Positions 1 through 7,819 of a stretch of 64,000 bases of DNA are shown here, piece by piece. The notes under the pieces are model-generated. The model was not told the DNA's origin and ran no database searches. It saw only the letters and a list, made by a program, of their open reading frames with translations. Both the position numbers and the translations under genes were made by a program. The DNA comes from Asanoa ferruginea (GTDB lineage: Bacteria > Actinomycetota > Actinomycetes > Mycobacteriales > Micromonosporaceae). The DNA lies in the NCBI RefSeq assembly GCF_003387075.1, contig NZ_QUMQ01000001.1:6262001-6326000 (forward strand), written 5' to 3'. Position 1 is the first letter of the stretch, and the number at the start of each line of letters is the position of its first letter.

Positions 1-242
1 GCGGCTGCATGGCGGCCAAGTTCTTCACCGGCCTGCCGCTCGACGGCCCCGACCCCGAATGCGTGCAGGGGTACGGCGCCGACGCGCTGCTGGCCCGCGG
101 CGAGGTCCGCCCGCCGAAGCCGGCCGTCGACCACTCCCATCGCAAGACCCGTGCCGTGCCCGTCACGATCGGCCTGAGCCCGCCGGACCATGCGCCGGTG
201 AGCGCCTGCGAGGAGAGCCCACTGGCGGGGTTCCGGCCCTGA
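1..242 (+). CDS. mftC: MftC radical SAM/SPASM mycofactocin maturase, C-terminal fragment
   Basis: Only the last 79 or so codons are in the window; the first complete codon is at 3. The sequence GCMAAKFFTGLPLDGPDPEC is the distinctive end of the MftC SPASM region, with cysteines that in this family ligate auxiliary Fe-S clusters. MftC oxidatively decarboxylates and cyclises the C-terminal Val-Tyr of the MftA peptide. The stop (240-242) overlaps the next ATG (242), so the island is translationally coupled from here. A tail of about 40 residues after the last family-typical cysteine is unusually long and loosely conserved. The internal ATG at 9 is not a real start. mftA and mftB are presumably upstream, outside the window. 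Confidence 0.88.
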   Translation, partial: GCMAAKFFTGLPLDGPDPECVQGYGADALLARGEVRPPKPAVDHSHRKTRAVPVTIGLSPPDHAPVSACEESPLAGFRP

Positions 243-2245
243 TGGCCACGCACCACCTGACCGACCCGGTCAACCTCGCCGGGCGGCGGGCCCCCTCCCG
301 TGTCCTTTTCGGTCCACATGAGACAAATCTGGGCCGGAAACGGGCGATCAGCGACCGGCACGCCGCCTACTACGCCGCGCGGGCGGCCGGCGGCGCCGGG
401 ATCATCGTCACCGAGACGGCGTCGGTCACCGCCGACGACTGGCCCTACGAGCGGGCGCCGCTGGCCGCCGACTGCGGGCCCGGCTGGGCCGCCGTCGTGG
501 CGGCCTGCCGGCCGCATGGCACGCTGGTGCTCGCCGGCCTCGGGCACGTCGGCGGCCAGGGCTCGACCGCCTACTCGCAGCAGCCGCTCTGGGCGCCGTC
601 GCGGGTCGCCGACGCGGCCACCCGGGAGCTGCCTGCCGAGCTGGAACAGCCCGAGATCGACGCGATCGTCGCCGGTTTCGCTGCCGGAGCGGCTGCCGCC
701 GTCCACGCCGGCGCCGACGGTGTGGAGCTCGACGCCGGGGTCTATTCGCTGCTCCGCCAGTTCCAGTCCGGCCTGACCAACCAGCGCGGCGACCGCTACG
801 GCACCGACCGGCTCGCGTTCACCCGCGAGGTGATCGAGGCCGTGCGGGCCGAGATCGGCCGGGAGCGGATCCTCGCGCTGCGCATGTCGTGCGACGAGCG
901 CGCACCTTGGGCGGGCGTGACCCCCGACCAGGCGGCCGAGCAGGTCGCGGCGCTGGCCGGCGACGTCGACCTGCTGGTCGTGGTGACCGCCGGTCCCTAC
1001 GCGACCGCCGCCTATCGCCCCGACTTCCACACCGCACCGCAGTTCAACCGCGACCTGACCGCGCGGATGCGCGAAGCCGCCGCCGGCACCCCGGTGGTAC
1101 TCCAGGGCAGCGTGGTCGACCCGGCGGCCGCGCAGCGCGCCCTCGACGACGGCGTCGCCGACCTGGTCGAGATGACCCGCGCGCAGATTGCCGAGCCCCG
1201 GCTGGTCTCGCTGGTCCGCGCCGGCACTCCGGAGCGGGCCCGCCCGTGCATCCTGTGCAACCAGGTGTGCCAGGTCCGCGACAACCGCAACCCGATCGTG
1301 AGCTGCGTCGGCGAACCGGCCAGCGGGCACGAGACCGAGGACGCCGCGGTCGAGGGCAGCGACGCCGAGGCGCACGACGTGCTGGTCGTCGGCGGTGGCC
1401 CCGCGGGCCTGGAAGCCGCCCGGGTGCTGGCCTTGCGCGGCCACCGGGTAGAACTGGCCGAGCGCACCGGCCGGCTGGGCGGCGCCGCCCGCGACGCGGC
1501 GGTCGGCCCGGGCCGGGACAGGATGGCGCTGCTCACCAACTGGCTCGAGGCCGAATGCCGCCGGCTCGGTGTCGAGATCCGCACCGGCGTCACCGTCACT
1601 CCCGACGACCTGGACGGCCGCGAAGCCATCCTGGCCACCGGCTCGCGGCCGCGCCCGCCACTGTTCTCCCAGGCGCTCGACGCCCGCGCGGTGTTGACCG
1701 GTGGCCTCGAAGCCTTACCCGCCGGCGAGATCGTGGTCGACGACCCGGTCGGCGGCCCGATCGGCGTCGCGGTCGCGGAGTGGTTGGCCGCGGGCGGCCG
1801 GTCGGTCCGGCTGGTGACCCCTGACCCGGTGGCCGGCACCCAGCTCTCCCGCACCGGCGACCTGGCACCGGCCAACACCCGCCTGCAACAGGCCGGCGTT
1901 GGCCGCGAGCTGCGCTCGCTGCTGCGCGGCGTGGGTGGCTCGACGTCGAGCGCCGCCGAGGGCGCGCCCGACGGCGCGGCGGCCGGTCCGGCGCCGCACG
2001 GCCACGCCGTGCTCGAAGATGTCTGGACCGGCGCACGCCGGGAGATTCCGTGCGACGTGCTCGTCGACTGTGGACCTCGGCTGCCCGAGGAGTCCCTCTA
2101 TCTCGCCCGTCCCGGCACGCCACGCGCCGGTGACGCGGTGGCACCACGAACTCTCTACGAGGCCGTGCTCGAAGGGCGCAGGCGCGCTCTCGAGGTCGCG
2201 GCGGGCAAGGCTCGCCCCCAGAAGGTGGCGCTCAACAAACCATAA
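242..2245 (+). CDS. Mycofactocin-system FadH/OYE family oxidoreductase 1
   Basis: A 667-residue flavoprotein built like 2,4-dienoyl-CoA reductase and trimethylamine dehydrogenase. It has an N-terminal FMN TIM barrel (about 10-330), a 4Fe-4S motif (C336, C339, C343, C355) and a C-terminal FAD/NAD(P) Rossmann unit starting at VLVVGGGPAGLEAA near residue 380. It probably moves electrons between NAD(P)H and a substrate or cofactor via FMN-FeS-FAD. Position next to mftC matches the FadH/OYE families that co-occur with mycofactocin genes. The ATG at 242 overlaps the mftC stop and the protein starts directly with barrel sequence; in-frame upstream codons lie inside mftC and were rejected. The second, better conserved relative is at 7816-9780. 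Substrate unknown. Confidence 0.85.
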   Translation: MATHHLTDPVNLAGRRAPSRVLFGPHETNLGRKRAISDRHAAYYAARAAGGAGIIVTETASVTADDWPYERAPLAADCGPGWAAVVAACRPHGTLVLAGLGHVGGQGSTAYSQQPLWAPSRVADAATRELPAELEQPEIDAIVAGFAAGAAAAVHAGADGVELDAGVYSLLRQFQSGLTNQRGDRYGTDRLAFTREVIEAVRAEIGRERILALRMSCDERAPWAGVTPDQAAEQVAALAGDVDLLVVVTAGPYATAAYRPDFHTAPQFNRDLTARMREAAAGTPVVLQGSVVDPAAAQRALDDGVADLVEMTRAQIAEPRLVSLVRAGTPERARPCILCNQVCQVRDNRNPIVSCVGEPASGHETEDAAVEGSDAEAHDVLVVGGGPAGLEAARVLALRGHRVELAERTGRLGGAARDAAVGPGRDRMALLTNWLEAECRRLGVEIRTGVTVTPDDLDGREAILATGSRPRPPLFSQALDARAVLTGGLEALPAGEIVVDDPVGGPIGVAVAEWLAAGGRSVRLVTPDPVAGTQLSRTGDLAPANTRLQQAGVGRELRSLLRGVGGSTSSAAEGAPDGAAAGPAPHGHAVLEDVWTGARREIPCDVLVDCGPRLPEESLYLARPGTPRAGDAVAPRTLYEAVLEGRRRALEVAAGKARPQKVALNKP

Positions 2246-2265
2246 ACAGCAAAGGGGGACACGCG

Positions 2266-3078
2266 ATGGGGCGTGTTCAGAACAAGGTGGCGTTCGTGAC
2301 CGGCGCCGCCCGCGGCCAGGGTCGCAGTCACGCGGTGCGGCTCGCCCAGGAGGGCGCCGACATCATCGCCGTCGACATCTGTGGTGACATACCCGGGCTG
2401 CAGTACCCGGCGGCGACCCTGGAAGACCTGGCCCAGACGGTCAAAGAGGTCGAGGCGCTCGACCGGCGGATCATCGCCACGAAGGTCGACGTCCGCGACC
2501 GCGACGCGATGAAGAAGGCCATCGACGAGGGCGTGGCCGAGCTGGGCCACCTCGACATCGTCGTCGCCAACGCCGGGATCTGCATCGGCGCCGAGCTGGC
2601 CGACGTGACCCCGGAGATCTGGAACGAGACCATCGGCACCAACCTGACCGGTGTCTGGAACACCGTGCAGCTCACCGCGCCGCACCTGATCGCGGCCGGC
2701 GGCGGCTCGATGATCCTGACCAGCTCGGCGGCCGGACTCAAGGGCCTGCCGTTCCTGATGCCCTACGTGGCCGCCAAGCACGGCGTCGTCGGCATCATGC
2801 GGGCCGCGGCGACCGAGTTGGCCGAACACAACATCCGCGTCAACACCGTCCACCCCACGGGCGTGGACACCCCGATGGGCGCGGGCGACCTCAACAACGC
2901 GCTCGGCGCCGGCATCGCCGCACACCCGCGGATCGCGCCGATGTTGAGCAACCTGCTGCCGATCGAGATCACCCAGCCGGTCGACATCTCCAACGCGGTG
3001 CTGTTCCTCGCCTCCGACGAGGCGCGCTACGTCACGTCACTCGCGATGACGGTCGACGCCGGCAACACCCAGTTCTAG
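2266..3078 (+). CDS. Mycofactocin-dependent SDR oxidoreductase, tandem copy 1
   Basis: A 270-residue short-chain dehydrogenase with the Rossmann motif [12 protein letters not shown] (about 12-23) and the extended acidic ADIIAVD strand typical of the mycofactocin-dependent subfamily. NAG is replaced by NAGI, followed by catalytic Ser (TSSAAG) and YVAAK. Family members hold a non-exchangeable NAD(H) that needs mycofactocin for re-oxidation, and oxidise alcohols. This is the first of four adjacent paralogues. A purine-rich ribosome-binding site (AAAGGGGGA) precedes the ATG. Differences from its neighbours lie mostly in the substrate-binding C-terminal loop (after TPMGAGDLNNALG), suggesting different substrates. 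Confidence 0.9.
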   Translation: MGRVQNKVAFVTGAARGQGRSHAVRLAQEGADIIAVDICGDIPGLQYPAATLEDLAQTVKEVEALDRRIIATKVDVRDRDAMKKAIDEGVAELGHLDIVVANAGICIGAELADVTPEIWNETIGTNLTGVWNTVQLTAPHLIAAGGGSMILTSSAAGLKGLPFLMPYVAAKHGVVGIMRAAATELAEHNIRVNTVHPTGVDTPMGAGDLNNALGAGIAAHPRIAPMLSNLLPIEITQPVDISNAVLFLASDEARYVTSLAMTVDAGNTQF

Positions 3079-3093
3079 GAAGGGAGGCACGCG

Positions 3094-3924
3094 ATGGGGC
3101 GTGTCGAAGGAAAGGTGGCATTCATCACCGGTGCGGCTCGCGGTCAGGGCCGTAGTCACGCGATCCGCCTCGCCGAGGAGGGCGCCGACATCATCGCCGT
3201 CGACCTGTGCGGACAGGTCGACAGCGTTCCCTATCCGATGTCCACACCAGACGATCTGGCCGAGACCGTGAAGGCGGTCGAAGCCCTCGACCGGCGGATC
3301 GTCGCGACGCAGGCCGACGTGCGCGACTACGCGGCGGTCAAGGCGGCCGTCGACGACGGGGTGGCGCAGCTCGGCCGCCTCGACATCGTCTCCGCCAACG
3401 CGGGCATCAGCTCGGTCGGCCGGGCCGACGAGCTGTCCGAGCAGACCTGGCGCGACATGATCGACACCAACCTCACCGGCGTCTGGCACACGGCCAAGGC
3501 GGCGATCCCCGCGCTGAAGGCCGGCGGTGCCGGCGGCTCGATGGTGCTCACCAGCTCGGCCGCCGGGCTGATGGCGATGGAGAACATCGGGCACTACGTC
3601 TCCGCGAAGCACGGCGTGATCGGGCTGATGCGCACCCTGGCCCTGGAGCTGGCACCCCACTCCATCCGGGTCAACGCGATCTGCCCGACCACCGTCGACA
3701 CCCCGATGATCCAGAACGCGGCGACCTACCGCCTCTTCCGGCCCGACCTCGACGACCCCTCGGTCGACGACGCCGCCGAATCCTTCATGACCATGAACGC
3801 GCTGCCGGTCCGCTGGGTCGAGGCGCGCGACATCAGCAACGCCCTCCTCTTCCTGGCGTCCGACGAGGCCCGCTACATCACCGGTGTGGCCCTTCCCGTC
3901 GACGCCGGCACCCTCATCAAGTAA
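3094..3924 (+). CDS. Mycofactocin-dependent SDR oxidoreductase, tandem copy 2
   Basis: A 276-residue paralogue of the preceding gene: [26 protein letters not shown], then YVSAK as the catalytic Tyr-Lys. The substrate loop reads TPMIQNAATYRLFRPDLD and is closest to that of copy 4, so copies 2 and 4 form one subtype and copies 1 and 3 look more distinct. It has its own GGAAGGGAGG-type ribosome-binding site, 15 bp after the previous stop, so it is part of the same transcript. Expected activity is alcohol or carbonyl redox with tightly bound NAD and mycofactocin as electron acceptor; the substrate cannot be read from sequence. Confidence 0.9.
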   Translation: MGRVEGKVAFITGAARGQGRSHAIRLAEEGADIIAVDLCGQVDSVPYPMSTPDDLAETVKAVEALDRRIVATQADVRDYAAVKAAVDDGVAQLGRLDIVSANAGISSVGRADELSEQTWRDMIDTNLTGVWHTAKAAIPALKAGGAGGSMVLTSSAAGLMAMENIGHYVSAKHGVIGLMRTLALELAPHSIRVNAICPTTVDTPMIQNAATYRLFRPDLDDPSVDDAAESFMTMNALPVRWVEARDISNALLFLASDEARYITGVALPVDAGTLIK

Positions 3925-3939
3925 CGGAGGTTCCCCCTC

Positions 3940-4752
3940 ATGGGACTACTCGACGGAAAGGTCGCCTTCATCACGGGCGCCGCGCGTGGCCAGGGCCGTA
4001 GCCACGCCGTGCGGCTCGCCCAGGAAGGCGCCGACATCATCGCGATCGACATCTGCGCACAGATCGACAGCGTCGCCTACCCGATGTCCACCCCGGACGA
4101 CCTGGCCGAGACGGTCAAGGAGGTCGAGGCCCTCGACCGCCGGATCTTCGCCCAGCAGGCCGACGTCCGCGACTTCGACGCCGTCAAGGCGGCCTTCGCG
4201 GCCGGCTCCGCCGAGATCGGCCCGGTCGACATCGTGCTGGCGAACGCCGGCATAGCGCCGATGGGCCTCGAAGAGGACCCGCGGGCCTGGCAGGACGTCG
4301 TCGACGTCAACATGACCGGCGTCTACCACACGGTCGAGGCGGCGATCCCGTCGCTGAAGGAGCGCAACGCGGGCGCGATCGTGCTGACCAGCTCGACCGC
4401 GGGCAACAACGGCATCGGCGGCGCGACCGGCGGCGGGCTCGGCTACACGGCCTCCAAGCACGGCGTCGTCGGCCTGATGCGCTCGTACGCCAACACGCTC
4501 GCGCCCTGGAACATCCGGGTCAACACCGTGCACCCGACGGGCGTCAACACCCCGATGGTCGTCAACGACATCATGCAGGCCTTCCTGGAGAGCGACCCGC
4601 AGATGGGCCAGGCGATGGCCAACGCGCTGCCGGTCGGCATGGTCGAGCCGGTCGACATCTCCAACGCGATCCTGTTCCTGGTCTCCGACCTGGGCCGCTA
4701 CGTGACCGGTGTGCAGCTGCCGGTCGACGCCGGGTTCAGCAACAAGAAGTGA
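3940..4752 (+). CDS. Mycofactocin-dependent SDR oxidoreductase, tandem copy 3
   Basis: A 270-residue SDR with [15 protein letters not shown] at the cofactor site, [17 protein letters not shown] and YTASK catalytic residues. A short glycine-rich insert ([11 protein letters not shown]) precedes the catalytic Tyr and is absent from the other three copies. The substrate loop ([16 protein letters not shown]) also differs. It lies 15 bp after copy 2, with GGAGG upstream of the ATG. It is probably a mycofactocin-linked alcohol dehydrogenase with its own specificity. Confidence 0.9.
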   Translation: MGLLDGKVAFITGAARGQGRSHAVRLAQEGADIIAIDICAQIDSVAYPMSTPDDLAETVKEVEALDRRIFAQQADVRDFDAVKAAFAAGSAEIGPVDIVLANAGIAPMGLEEDPRAWQDVVDVNMTGVYHTVEAAIPSLKERNAGAIVLTSSTAGNNGIGGATGGGLGYTASKHGVVGLMRSYANTLAPWNIRVNTVHPTGVNTPMVVNDIMQAFLESDPQMGQAMANALPVGMVEPVDISNAILFLVSDLGRYVTGVQLPVDAGFSNKK

Positions 4753-4759
4753 GGTGACC

Positions 4760-5590
4760 ATGGGACGGGTATCGGGCAAGGTCGCCTTCGTCACCGGCGC
4801 GGCCCGCGGTCAGGGGCGCAGCCACGCGCTGCGGCTCGCCGAGGAGGGCGCCGACATCATCGCGATCGACCTCGCCGAGGAGATCGACACGGTCAAGCCG
4901 CTCTACCACGGCGCGACCGAGGCCGACCTGGCCGAGACGGTCAAGATGATCGAGGCGCTGGACCGGCGGGTGGTGGCCACCAAGGCCGACGTACGCGACT
5001 ACGCCGCGGTCAAGGCCGCCGTCGACGACGGGATCGCCCAGCTCGGGCGGCTCGACATCGTCGTGGCCAACGCGGGCATCTTCGTCTTCGGCGACAAGAC
5101 CGAAGACGTCACCGAGCAGCAGTGGGCCGACGTCATCGACATCAACCTCACCGGTGTCTGGCACACGGCGAAGGCCGCGATCCCGGTGCTGGCCGACGGC
5201 GGCTCGATCGTCATCACCAGCTCGACGGCCGGCATCAAGGGCACGCCCAACGTGGCGCCCTACACGGCGAGCAAGCACGCCGTGGTCGGCCTGATGAAGA
5301 CGCTCGCGCTGGAGTTGGCGCCGCGCTCGATCCGGGTCAACAGCGTGCACCCCACCGGGGTCGCGACCGACATGATCCTCAACGAGGCGACGTTCAAGCT
5401 GTTCCTGCCGGATGTCGAGCACCCGACCCGGGAGCAGGCGGCGGAGGTCTTCGCGACCACCAACGCGCTGCCGATTCCCTGGGTCGAGCCGCGCGACATC
5501 AGCAACGCGGTGCTCTTCCTCTCGTCCGACGAGGCGCGCTACGTGACCGGCGTGATGCTGCCGGTCGACGCCGGCTACACCATCAAGTAA
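4760..5590 (+). CDS. Mycofactocin-dependent SDR oxidoreductase, tandem copy 4
   Basis: A 276-residue SDR starting [20 protein letters not shown]. The catalytic region is TSSTAG and YTASK, and the substrate loop (ATDMILNEATFKLFLPDVE) resembles copy 2. The ATG at 4760 follows GAGGTGACC, 7 bp after the stop of copy 3; an in-frame ATG further upstream (4709) would overlap copy 3 by 44 bp and adds non-SDR sequence, so it was rejected. In this copy the strand-2 region has DLAEEID where the other three have the cysteine-containing DLCGQVD or DICxxI, the clearest difference from them. Same predicted role as its neighbours. Confidence 0.9.
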   Translation: MGRVSGKVAFVTGAARGQGRSHALRLAEEGADIIAIDLAEEIDTVKPLYHGATEADLAETVKMIEALDRRVVATKADVRDYAAVKAAVDDGIAQLGRLDIVVANAGIFVFGDKTEDVTEQQWADVIDINLTGVWHTAKAAIPVLADGGSIVITSSTAGIKGTPNVAPYTASKHAVVGLMKTLALELAPRSIRVNSVHPTGVATDMILNEATFKLFLPDVEHPTREQAAEVFATTNALPIPWVEPRDISNAVLFLSSDEARYVTGVMLPVDAGYTIK

Positions 5591-5599
5591 GGAAGCCAC

Positions 5600-6508
5600 A
5601 TGACCGACCTGACCGCCGGTGCGCTCACCGCGACCCGTGACCGCGTGGCGGCACGTCTGGTCGGCCGGGAGCGCGAGCTCGACCTCGTGCTCTCGGCCGT
5701 GGCCGCCGGGCGCGACATCGTCCTGGAAGGACCGCCCGGCACCAGCAAGACCACCATCCTCAAGGCGATCACCGCCGAGTGGGGCATCCCGCTGCTGTTC
5801 GTCGAGGGCAACGCCGACCTGACACCGGCGAAGCTGGTCGGCCACCACAACCCGGCGCGGGTGCTGCGGGAGGATTACAGCGCCGACAACTTCGTCGCCG
5901 GGCCGCTGGTCGAGGCGATGAGCGAGGGCGGCTTCCTCTACATCGAGGAGTTCAACCGGGCGCCCGAGGACACCCTCAACACCCTGCTCACCGCGATGGC
6001 CGACCGGTCGATCGCGGTGCCCCGGGTCGGCGTCATCGAGGCCAAGCCGACGTTCCGGGTGGTCGCCTCGATGAACCCCTACGACAACGTCGGCACCACC
6101 CGGCTGTCGACCAGCGTGCACGACCGGCTCAACCGGCTGGCCATCGATTATCAGGACGCGGCGGCCGAGGCGGCGGTGGTCGAGCTGCGCACCGGGGTGT
6201 CCGGCAAGCGGGCCACGGACGCGGTCGCCGTCACCCGGGCGACGCGAGAACACCCCGACGTGCGGCAGGGCAGCAGCGTGCGCGGCGCCATCGACCTGGT
6301 GCTGGTCGCCCGCGAGCTGGGGCAGCTGCGTGGGGTGTCCACACCGGACGACGCCGGTTACCCGGAACTGGTCTACGACGCGATGATCGTGGCGCTGTCG
6401 GGCCGGATCCACCTCGACGAGGCGGCGGAGACCACGCCGGAGCGGGTGCTGCGGCAGATCTGGGAGGACCACTTCGTGCTCGGTCCGGCGACGGCCGGCC
6501 CTGGTTGA
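5600..6508 (+). CDS. MoxR-family AAA ATPase
   Basis: A 302-residue AAA+ ATPase with Walker A GPPGTSKT (44-51), Walker B FLYIEEFNR (about 112-120) and sensor-1 VASMNPYDN. MoxR ATPases act as chaperones that, with a VWA-domain partner, insert cofactors or metals or activate enzyme complexes. The next gene encodes such a partner 6 bp away, so they form the usual MoxR/VWA pair. Position between mycofactocin-dependent SDRs and flavoproteins suggests it matures one of the redox enzymes here. The ATG at 5600 is preceded by AAGGAAG. Confidence 0.9.
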   Translation: MTDLTAGALTATRDRVAARLVGRERELDLVLSAVAAGRDIVLEGPPGTSKTTILKAITAEWGIPLLFVEGNADLTPAKLVGHHNPARVLREDYSADNFVAGPLVEAMSEGGFLYIEEFNRAPEDTLNTLLTAMADRSIAVPRVGVIEAKPTFRVVASMNPYDNVGTTRLSTSVHDRLNRLAIDYQDAAAEAAVVELRTGVSGKRATDAVAVTRATREHPDVRQGSSVRGAIDLVLVARELGQLRGVSTPDDAGYPELVYDAMIVALSGRIHLDEAAETTPERVLRQIWEDHFVLGPATAGPG

Positions 6509-6514
6509 AGAGAA

Positions 6515-7492
6515 GTGCCCGCCGACGGGCCGCTGCGGCGGCGCGCCGAGCGGAGCAGTAGTCGCCCATTGACCCGCAAGCCAAAGAAACTGGACGAGGA
6601 GCCCACGTTGTACGAGCCGTCGAGCGGTCCCGGGGGTGGCGTGGTGCTGCACGCCGACCCGGCCGGGCGACGGCGCGGAAACGCCCCGGCCCGGCCCGGT
6701 AGCGGCGCTCCCGGGGTGACCGACGAGCGCGGCACCGTCGTACCCCTGGTGCTGGAAAAGGCCACCGCGGACCCGGCGGTGCGGGCCCGGGCCCGGCAGA
6801 TCGCGGCGCGGCTGGCCGTGCGCCGGCCCCGGCACGACGTCACCGCCCGGCGCGGTGCCGGCGACCTGGCCAGCCTGCCCTACGGGGGCGGCTCCGACGA
6901 GATCGACCTCGACCGCACGATCGAGGTGCTGGCCGAGCGGCCGGTGCCTGACGACACCGACATCATCGTGCGCGACCGGGTGCGTACCCGCCGATCGGTG
7001 GTCCTTGCCGTCGACGTGTCCGGGTCGATGCGCGGCGAGCGGGTGCGCACGGCGGCCGCGACCGTCGGCGCGCTGGCCGCCGAGCTGTCCCGCGACGACC
7101 TGGCCGTGCTGGCGTTCTGGTCCGACGCCACCGTGCTGCTGCACCTGGGCCAGCCGGTCCGCCCGCTCGAACTGGTCGACCTGCTGCTCCAGCTTCCCGC
7201 CCGCGGACTGACCAATGTGGCCTTCCCGCTGGAGGTCGCGGCCCGCGAGCTGGCCCGGGTGCCGGCCCGCGACGCCCGGGTCGTGCTGCTCTCCGACTGC
7301 GTGCACAACGCCGGGCCCGACCCCCGCCCACTGGCCGCCCGGCTCAGCCGGCTCGACGTGCTGCTCGACGTCACCGGGGAGAACGACCCAGTCCTGGCGC
7401 GCGAGCTGACCAGGGCCGGTCGCGGCAAGCTGTTCCGCATCCGCAACCATCGTGACGTCGCGCCGGCCCTGAGCCAGGCGTTCACCGCATAA
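6515..7492 (+). CDS. VWA-domain protein, partner of MoxR ATPase
   Basis: A 325-residue protein. The first 110 residues are basic, low in complexity and probably flexible. A von Willebrand A domain follows, with an intact MIDAS motif DVSGS (167-171), a downstream Thr-containing loop (GLTNVAF) and an Asp (LLSDCVHN) consistent with metal coordination. Related MoxR partners (CoxE, YeaD-type) bring the ATPase to its client. The start is GTG at 6515 preceded by GAAGAGAA; the gene begins 6 bp after the MoxR stop. There is no signal peptide or membrane segment, so it is cytoplasmic. Confidence 0.87.
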   Translation: MPADGPLRRRAERSSSRPLTRKPKKLDEEPTLYEPSSGPGGGVVLHADPAGRRRGNAPARPGSGAPGVTDERGTVVPLVLEKATADPAVRARARQIAARLAVRRPRHDVTARRGAGDLASLPYGGGSDEIDLDRTIEVLAERPVPDDTDIIVRDRVRTRRSVVLAVDVSGSMRGERVRTAAATVGALAAELSRDDLAVLAFWSDATVLLHLGQPVRPLELVDLLLQLPARGLTNVAFPLEVAARELARVPARDARVVLLSDCVHNAGPDPRPLAARLSRLDVLLDVTGENDPVLARELTRAGRGKLFRIRNHRDVAPALSQAFTA

Positions 7493-7504
7493 CTGGAGGC
7501 CCAT

Positions 7505-7819
7505 ATGTCTGTTGTCGTCGTCGCCACCCTGTGGCCCGTCCCCGAGCGGCGCGCCGAGGTGCTCGACATCCTGCGCGAGGCCATTCCCGAGGTGCACGCC
7601 GAAGACGGCTGCGAGCTCTACGCGTTGAACGAGAACGACGATCGCCTGGTGTACGTCGAGCAGTGGTCGTCGGCCGCCGCCCTTCAGACGCACAGCCGGG
7701 GCGAGGCGCTGGCCAAGGTCAACCCGAAGCTCGACGGGCTGCTGGCCCGGTCCACCGACGTGCAGGTGCTCCGGCCCGTGCCGGCCGGCGACCCGGTGAA
7801 GGGCGTCGTGCGGGCATGA
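7505..7819 (+). CDS. Putative quinol monooxygenase-fold (ABM) protein
   Basis: A 104-residue antibiotic-biosynthesis-monooxygenase-like ferredoxin-fold protein with the usual signature: VVVVATLWPVPERRAEVLDI at the N terminus, then GCELYALNEN and VYVEQW. Such small dimeric enzymes oxidise quinols or other phenolic substrates without a cofactor, or act as heme-binding or accessory subunits. GGAGGCCCAT gives a good ribosome-binding site and the stop overlaps the next ATG (ATGA, 7816-7819). Mycofactocin is tyrosine-derived, so a quinol-type role is possible but unproven. Confidence 0.8.
   Translation: MSVVVVATLWPVPERRAEVLDILREAIPEVHAEDGCELYALNENDDRLVYVEQWSSAAALQTHSRGEALAKVNPKLDGLLARSTDVQVLRPVPAGDPVKGVVRA

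Noticed and set aside
242-2245. The first FadH/OYE gene as MftD
   Set aside because: MftD is a lactate-dehydrogenase-type FMN enzyme of about 390 residues; this protein has an Fe-S motif and a second FAD domain and belongs to the 2,4-dienoyl-CoA reductase type.
4736-7693. 985-codon open frame on the minus strand
   Set aside because: It lies opposite an SDR, MoxR, VWA and ABM genes with clear motifs; the translation is His/Gly/Arg-rich with no domain, a typical shadow in GC-rich DNA. The same holds for long minus frames at 31498-33927, 36353-39214 and 51907-54618.
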